From Phycisphaerae bacterium (GTDB taxonomy: Bacteria > Planctomycetota > Phycisphaerae > JAAYCJ01), in NCBI GenBank assembly GCA_015486815.1, contig WFQY01000363.1:1-11926 (forward strand): a stretch of DNA of 11,926 nt, given 5' to 3'. Position numbers and translations under genes: made by a program. The first letter of the stretch is position 1; each line of letters begins with the position of its first letter. This document shows positions 6,954-11,926 of this stretch, piece by piece. The notes under the pieces were generated by a model. The model made no database searches. It was not told where the DNA came from and saw only the letters and a program-made list of their open reading frames with translations.

Positions 6954-9302
6954 CTATGAAATAATCCATATCGGAGATGTCCATGCTCTCTCACCATTAG
7001 CTTGAGTTAGGCGACATCTATACCAGGCTTCTTTCCCATTCCATTTTTGGTCAATATAGTTGTGTTTTTCATTTTTACTGTTGCCATGGAAACAGTGGAT
7101 AATCTCTTCATTTCTCAGAAGCTCGATCATATCGATTTTATCCGTACCAAACGCCTCGATTTCAATTTCAGGTTTGCCCTCAATTCTGCCTTCACTGCCG
7201 ATGATCAGATCATTGACCCTCATATTAAGATAGATACGTTCACCGGTCGTGGCAATAACCCGCCTCTCCCAGAGAGCGTTCCAAAGGCAATTTCTAGTTA
7301 AATCTTCCATTAGAACCCCCATAATACCGCCGCGGTAATTGTGCCAACTGTACCCCCAGCCCGGCTGTCCACCGTGATCGTCAGTTCCACCGACAACACC
7401 CATTTTTAAACCATAGGAGAAACTGTCCGAATATGAAGATTCCGGCAAATAGATATCATAATTGGCGATATCCGGGTAAAAATAATGCTCACATGGGTAA
7501 GTTTCCGAAGATCCATGTGTAGAATAGATTTCAGCTAAACGACAAAAACGGGGATCACTGTATTCCCAGCACCCTTTTCTAATCACACAGTGAGGAATCA
7601 CCATCGACTTGAATTTGAGCTTCCTGAGTTGTTTGTACAATTCATCGGGATGCACTTTATCATAACCGGAATTAATCAATGGTCCTGTATCATTCAGGTA
7701 GTAAACGTTTCTATCCTCGCCGTATTTTCTTTCGGTAAACTCATATCCCAGTAAGGTTATAAACTCACCCTCTTTATGCCACTTTTTTGTCAAATCAATA
7801 ACCTTCTGCCAATTACCTTTCTGCATTGCCATAATCGTATCATGGTCAGCAAGTGCGGCAATATCCAGACCGGCAATGTTTTTTGCGTAATAATAGATAT
7901 AATCAGGATCTCCCATACCGTCGGAAAGGTTACTGTGCATATGCAGGTCACCCCAGTACATCTTATATTTAGGAGTGTTCTCGGAACAGATAATCGGATT
8001 ACTGGTTCCAACCGGTTTTTTATTCTTGTCCAATATACTGATCCTGTGAACCCCTGTGTGGCCAATTTTTAGATCCTTGATAGTAATATGAGAATAGTCT
8101 TCTGGACTGATGCGGAAAGGACGTAACTCGTTATTATCAATCGCCAGAAAACCTTCGAATGAGATATTTTCGCATAGGTTACCAACAGAATCGCATATGC
8201 GGACAATACCTTTGAAATTTTGGTTTCTGACCACATTAGTCGGGCAGATCAGATCAAACAATTTGGGTTTGCCAGGTATTATCCGAAAGGAAGGACAATT
8301 TTTAAGGCCGTATATAAACTCACCACCCTGCCAGGGAATTTTCACCGCGTCCTCGAAACTTCCCATCACCTTAATGACTTGTTTATCCACAGACAGACTT
8401 TGTGTTTTTATGCCGGGAGAACCGAATGATCTGTCACCTAGTGTAATTTCGACATATTCCCCTTTTTTCAGTTTGCCTTCAATAACCTTAAACTGAATGA
8501 TGAAACCTTTGTTGCCAGAGATAGGCCGACTGGAAGCAAGAATCTTTGCATTTCCATTGGTTTTTACAGTGGTGTATCCGGGCGCATCAGGTACAGCAAA
8601 CTGGGGAATCATCCAATCGGATGGATGGTTTATGGCAAAAGCCAGTTCTGCATTTCTCACAAATGACCTGCCAACAATGTATTTATATGTCCATGTAGCG
8701 AATTTGCCAGCCGTAATTTTTTTGCAGGAACAAACGACTTTCGCCTTACCACCTTTATCAAGTTCGGTTGGCTCCATACCTTGAGAACAGACCATTTTGT
8801 GAACATTATTTTCATCAAGTTTCCTTGTTGCAGTTAATAACCGTATAGCTTTCCGTATGGTGTTTATATTCTCACGCTCTTTAGAACAAATGACAATTAT
8901 CTCCAATTCCGGTTTTTCGCAAATTCTACTGAAAATATGTTTTATGATTGATTGTGCGGCCTTCTGAGAAATTATTTTCTTCCCGCAAATGTCTGTAAGA
9001 GAAAAGGCCATGGTTTTAACCCTTTTGCCAGCACAGATATTAAATATTCTGTCAATCCTGTTTGTTATAATATCTTCTGTCAGGTTTTTGGGGCCGCCAG
9101 AATGTCTTGGTATTGGTATGTTGATAAGGACTTGTCCGTTCCTGACCGACACCTCAGATTTAAACGTTCCCTTTTCATTGATAGTATAAGCAGTTGCATC
9201 CACTAAAACAAAACGAGCTTCATAGTCGGACACCAAAACCGCAGTATTCTCGTACTTAAACTGATCAAATTTCTTTGCAACAATATCTTTCAGGTTTATC
9301 AT
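6954..9302 (-). CDS. PHP-domain (DUF3604-like) metal-dependent hydrolase with N-terminal extension
   Basis: With the start at 9302 the protein has 782 residues. The C-terminal part (about 448-690) is a PHP domain, which binds two or three metal ions and usually hydrolyses phosphoesters. Visible motifs are WGDLHMHSNLSDG (H454, H456), LADHDT (D486, H487), E521 in GYEFTE, H571 in VIPH, E591 in AEIYSTHG, and GGTDDH (D641, H643), so the metal ligands look complete. The arrangement, with beta-sandwich regions before (about 180-440) and after (about 690-782), fits DUF3604 proteins. Residues about 1-155 are extra and resemble a degenerate macro domain. No signal peptide is seen from this start. I chose ATG 9302 because it follows the upstream stop by 7 bases; the longer alternative begins with GTG at 9434 and would overlap the upstream gene by 125 bases with no ribosome site. 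The substrate is unknown; a phosphorylated or sulfated sugar would fit the locus (inference). Confidence 0.85.
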   Translation of the reverse strand: MINLKDIVAKKFDQFKYENTAVLVSDYEARFVLVDATAYTINEKGTFKSEVSVRNGQVLINIPIPRHSGGPKNLTEDIITNRIDRIFNICAGKRVKTMAFSLTDICGKKIISQKAAQSIIKHIFSRICEKPELEIIVICSKERENINTIRKAIRLLTATRKLDENNVHKMVCSQGMEPTELDKGGKAKVVCSCKKITAGKFATWTYKYIVGRSFVRNAELAFAINHPSDWMIPQFAVPDAPGYTTVKTNGNAKILASSRPISGNKGFIIQFKVIEGKLKKGEYVEITLGDRSFGSPGIKTQSLSVDKQVIKVMGSFEDAVKIPWQGGEFIYGLKNCPSFRIIPGKPKLFDLICPTNVVRNQNFKGIVRICDSVGNLCENISFEGFLAIDNNELRPFRISPEDYSHITIKDLKIGHTGVHRISILDKNKKPVGTSNPIICSENTPKYKMYWGDLHMHSNLSDGMGDPDYIYYYAKNIAGLDIAALADHDTIMAMQKGNWQKVIDLTKKWHKEGEFITLLGYEFTERKYGEDRNVYYLNDTGPLINSGYDKVHPDELYKQLRKLKFKSMVIPHCVIRKGCWEYSDPRFCRLAEIYSTHGSSETYPCEHYFYPDIANYDIYLPESSYSDSFSYGLKMGVVGGTDDHGGQPGWGYSWHNYRGGIMGVLMEDLTRNCLWNALWERRVIATTGERIYLNMRVNDLIIGSEGRIEGKPEIEIEAFGTDKIDMIELLRNEEIIHCFHGNSKNEKHNYIDQKWNGKEAWYRCRLTQANGERAWTSPIWIIS

Positions 9303-9309
9303 ATATCCA

Positions 9310-10608
9310 TTACCTATAGTATTTCGATTTATTACCAGCCAGCCATTTAAGGGTGTTTCCCATAAGTAAAGGCCACTGTTTCCAGTCCCAGAAAGCCACT
9401 TGTCCAACGGGTGCCTGCCCATATACAGTACCACTTAAAGCTGCAATTTTTCCTTTTCCATATTGGTAAGTGACCAAAAACGGTTTTCCGTCACAAACCA
9501 AGACTGTTTGGGCTCCAGGTTTTGCTTGCAGGTTATGGCGATATAGGCAGATAGGCGTCTCTTTCCATGAAATACCTTCAACAATTGATGAACTTCCTTT
9601 TGGATTGATAATACCAGGTCCCTTGATTCGTTGGATGTCAAACGGGCCACCTACAACATAAGGAATAATTTCATCAATTGATTTATAATCTCCCTGGCCA
9701 TAGGCATAAGGACCACCCAATATTAAAAGTCCGCCTCCCTTTCTGACAAAACTCTTCAACATCTGACCACCCCTTCCTCTTCCACCAAAGCACTGGGTGT
9801 CTATGTCAGCCATAACAATCACATCATAGTCCATCAATTCATTATAACTTTCAGGAAAATAATTTAGAGTAGACCGATCATTGGCAAGGGCAGAAAACTG
9901 GGACGTTCGCACTTCGCTCTTACCTAATACTTTAACGGCCTCACTTATCTTAAAAAATTCGTGGTATAATCCTTGAAGAATCAGGATGTGCGGATATTCG
10001 TTCTGATGCTTGACAATTTTATCAAATTCGTCATTCTCCACAGCAACAGATGCTTCTTCTTTTTCAGAGCCTAGCCGGATGTTATCTATGGTTACACTGC
10101 CTGCGGGGATTTCAATTCTTATGCCACCTATACAGACACCAACCATGGATGATGGAATTTTGTGCGTAACTGTTTGGAAATCTATCATTCTAACGATGTT
10201 ATCTCCAGTAGGTTTGTAGTGAGAGCTCCATTCGTAAAGTACTTTACCATTTTCATCCAAAAATTTGTGATGAAGTAACATCGGGCCATTAATTTTTAAG
10301 TCATATTTCATAAGTGTTGTCGGTTCCAATACTACATTTACATTTTTACATTCCATCCAAGTCCATCTGCGGTTAGGGTCAGCCATATACCACCCTCCAC
10401 TCCCCTTCACTCCAGCATCTGACCGCCATTCGGAAAGAACTCTGGATTTGTCGTCATTAGAGCCACCAATCCAACCCTGTGGGCCACTATTGAAATCAAC
10501 AAAATAACTGTTTTTGTTTTTATCTCTATCTGCTAAAAGGAGAGAATTAGCTAATGCCAAATAGCAACAGAAAATCACACACCCTAAAAGTTTTATATGT
10601 TTTCTCAT
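9310..10608 (-). CDS. Secreted protein: beta-sandwich domain plus GATase1-like domain
   Basis: The 432-residue protein starts with a clear signal peptide: basic MRKHIK, a hydrophobic core to about residue 25 and a likely cut near LLLA-D (25-27), so it is exported. Residues about 34-180 form a predicted beta-sandwich resembling galactose-binding or CIA30-type domains, beginning YFVDFNSGPQGW and ending VTIDNIRLG. Residues about 205-425 resemble the class I glutamine-amidotransferase-like/ThuA fold: HILILQG, YDVIVMADID near 261-270, LKSFVRKGGGLLILGGP at 284-300 and GKGKIAALSGTVYG near 384-397. The usual cysteine nucleophile at the elbow is not present (GGP follows the strand), so amidotransferase activity is unlikely; a binding or structural role is more plausible. 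The ATG at 10608 has a strong GGAAAGGAAA at 10617-10626. The gene stops 7 bases before the PHP gene. Similar domains occur next to glycosidases in planctomycetes, but their exact role is not known to me. Confidence 0.8.
   Translation of the reverse strand: MRKHIKLLGCVIFCCYLALANSLLLADRDKNKNSYFVDFNSGPQGWIGGSNDDKSRVLSEWRSDAGVKGSGGWYMADPNRRWTWMECKNVNVVLEPTTLMKYDLKINGPMLLHHKFLDENGKVLYEWSSHYKPTGDNIVRMIDFQTVTHKIPSSMVGVCIGGIRIEIPAGSVTIDNIRLGSEKEEASVAVENDEFDKIVKHQNEYPHILILQGLYHEFFKISEAVKVLGKSEVRTSQFSALANDRSTLNYFPESYNELMDYDVIVMADIDTQCFGGRGRGGQMLKSFVRKGGGLLILGGPYAYGQGDYKSIDEIIPYVVGGPFDIQRIKGPGIINPKGSSSIVEGISWKETPICLYRHNLQAKPGAQTVLVCDGKPFLVTYQYGKGKIAALSGTVYGQAPVGQVAFWDWKQWPLLMGNTLKWLAGNKSKYYR
9312..9315 (-). 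promoter_or_regulatory. Weak ribosome binding site deciding the PHP gene start
   Basis: AGGT on the minus strand lies 9 bases before the ATG at 9302 and overlaps the last codons of the upstream gene. It is weak, but nothing better precedes the GTG at 9434, so it favours the shorter protein and translational coupling. Confidence 0.4.
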
Positions 10609-10616
10609 AGAACGTA

Positions 10617-10626
10617 TTTCCTTTCC
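10617..10626 (-). promoter_or_regulatory. Strong purine-rich ribosome binding site of the secreted GATase-like gene
   Basis: GGAAAGGAAA on the minus strand lies 8 bases before the ATG at 10608, in the 42-base gap after the TIM-barrel gene. It supports this start. It also shows that the organism uses Shine-Dalgarno initiation, which is unlike most Bacteroidota. Confidence 0.65.
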
Positions 10627-10650
10627 TTTTTTTATCTCAATCTATTTTAT

Positions 10651-11903
10651 CTACTTCCCAATTAAGTCAAAAACCACTATATCCCAAAAAACTAACTCTG
10701 GCACAGTTACATCTGTTTGCTCACCAGAAACCTTGAATGGTAGAGTTGTGCCATGAGTCGTTGGTTCCGCCGTAAGTAGCCAAATATTCTTCACCCTATA
10801 ACCCTTAGGTATTTTGGCAGATATTTCTACTCCCTTTTGCCGGGGTGGCGCAGTATTTGTTTCATCCTGAAATATCCTTTTACATACGGGTGGATTAATA
10901 AGATGCAAGATAAACTGTCTATGTTCTTTAGACAGTATTCTTTCATTGGCAAACTCTTTCCACCAGATATCCTTTGTACTCATCACCCTGAACATTGCCT
11001 CGGGATTTTCTAACTGCTTTATTCTGTCATCCCAGATAAAAGCGGAATAACGCGTTGTAAACTGAGCGTAATCTCCATACCGGGGCTGAAATTTCCCACC
11101 CCACCAAATATGCGCTCCAGAAGCAGGGATTAGTATCTCTGAATAAATAGCGTCTATAGGATAACATTTATCGACGTGTATTACACAGTAATATCCTCCC
11201 AATTTGCGGACACGCTTTACATCTGAAATAATAACCTTTGTGTATTCCATCCATTTATTGGGTCGATGTGGAGCATCATCTAAGAGGCTCCATGACCCTC
11301 TTAACTGCTCATTCATGATCAACCCGCCACCTTTGCAGGTTTCAGCATAATCTAAAGGTGAACTTGACCCTCCGCCAGGATGTGAATATTGTGGTCCCCA
11401 GTTATACCCGAATAGGTAGTTGGGTATTTCTTTCCAAATTTTTTCTTTTACGCGCTTGGTATTGCGTACGGTCAAGCTATCTCGAGTTTCTCCCGGCCTT
11501 ATTATGCGTTGACCATCCAAATTGTACCCATCAAAAACCTTAAAGTGGCTGTCAAACCGCACTCCATCCCAGCCAAACATCTTGGCGGAACCAATAAGTT
11601 CATTGATCCCGTAGTCTACCGCCTCAAGGTTGGCCAAATTTATGTAGGCGTTTGGCCAAGAGGACCAGTGCTTTTTTCCTTGAAACCATCCTTCGTTCCA
11701 GTGATTGAGGTCACGTATGTTGAAAACATCACCATAACCCTCGAGTCTACCATGAGAGTTGAATAGTATCCATTCTGGATGGCGTCGGAGTAACTCGAAA
11801 TATGGAGGCCCGGCGCCGAAACCTTTTCCATAGGTTAATACTTTAATACCATGTTTGTGAGCCTCTTTGATTATCATCTTAAGATTACTCTTGGAACTTG
11901 GGT
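10651..11903 (-). CDS. TIM-barrel glycoside hydrolase-like protein, N-terminus cut by contig end
   Basis: At least 416 residues of a (beta/alpha)8-barrel protein with a C-terminal beta-sandwich are visible. Counting from the Met at 11877: AHKHGIKVLTYG (6-17) and HPEWILFN (33-40) look like early barrel strands. GWDGVRFDSH (102-111) is a fourth-strand motif like those of GH13, GH36 and GH66 enzymes, making D109 a nucleophile candidate. GLIMNEQLRGSW (185-196) offers E190 as a possible acid. The beta-sandwich starts near 320 (RQFILHLINPP). I cannot assign a CAZy family. The Met at 11877 is not the real start: the frame continues upstream as PSSKSNLK, which fits a barrel helix, until the adapter at 11904. 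An in-frame stop inside the adapter makes the gene look complete, but it is a fragment, so the signal peptide and the first barrel strands are unknown. It is the first gene of the visible cluster, 42 bases before the GATase-like gene. Confidence 0.75.
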
Positions 11904-11926
11904 CTGTCTCTTATACACATCTCCGA
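11904..11926. other. Untrimmed Nextera/Tn5 sequencing adapter
   Basis: CTGTCTCTTATACACATCT at 11904-11922 is exactly the 19-base hyperactive-Tn5 mosaic end used in Nextera libraries. The next four bases, CCGA, are the start of the standard Nextera read-2 adapter. This is not genomic DNA. Genomic sequence ends at or near 11903. Confidence 0.97.

Noticed and set aside
6971..6980. Ten bases (ACATCTCCGA on the minus strand) identical to part of the adapter
   Set aside because: They encode Thr-Ser-Pro at the end of the PHP protein, no other mosaic-end bases flank them, and the frame is intact. It is a chance match.
8110..8496. Plus-strand open frame of 128 codons
   Set aside because: Antisense to the PHP gene, low-complexity content, no family motif, overlapped by another shadow frame.
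10579..10608. Lipoprotein signal (LLGC at residues 7-10) in the GATase-like protein
   Set aside because: The cysteine precedes the hydrophobic core, so it cannot be a lipobox; an ordinary signal peptide cut near residue 26 fits better.
11904..11926. A natural Tn5/IS50 insertion end
   Set aside because: The 19 bases match the engineered mosaic end, not the native outer or inner end, and are followed by adapter bases, not transposon sequence.

Overview
The window looks like a metagenome-assembled contig from a bacterium. The right end carries 23 bases of untrimmed Nextera (Tn5 mosaic-end) sequencing adapter, so it is a true contig end. The gene content (GH78 rhamnosidase, DUF4838, DUF3604-type PHP protein, a secreted carbohydrate-binding/GATase-like protein and a sodium:solute symporter) is typical of glycan-degrading Planctomycetota or Lentisphaerota. 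Purine-rich Shine-Dalgarno sites of the AGGAG/AAGGAA type precede several genes, and there is no SusC/SusD pair. Both argue against Bacteroidota. The taxon is an inference from gene content only.

Layout: seven genes, all on the minus strand, read from the right edge to the left edge. In transcription order they are: a TIM-barrel glycosidase-like protein cut at its N-terminus by the contig end (10651-11903); a secreted beta-sandwich plus GATase1-like protein (9310-10608); a PHP/DUF3604-like metal-dependent hydrolase with an extra N-terminal region resembling a macro domain (6954-9302); a sodium:solute symporter (4976-6859); an Eis-type GNAT acetyltransferase (3780-4973); a DUF4838 glycosidase-like protein (1879-3768); and a GH78 alpha-L-rhamnosidase cut at its C-terminus by the left edge (1-1874). 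Gaps are 42, 7, 94, 2, 11 and 4 bases. There is no convincing terminator between genes, so a single operon is the simplest reading. No RNA gene, CRISPR array, insertion sequence or transcriptional regulator is visible.

How the genes may work together (inference): the secreted protein would bind or act on glycan outside the cytoplasm. The symporter would import the released glycoside. The rhamnosidase and the DUF4838 protein, neither with a signal peptide, would then act in the cytoplasm. The roles of the PHP protein and the acetyltransferase are open and are the least conventional part of the locus. CpG density falls roughly two-fold on the right side of about 6.9 kb, which is also the widest gap, so the two halves may differ in origin or the contig may be joined there.
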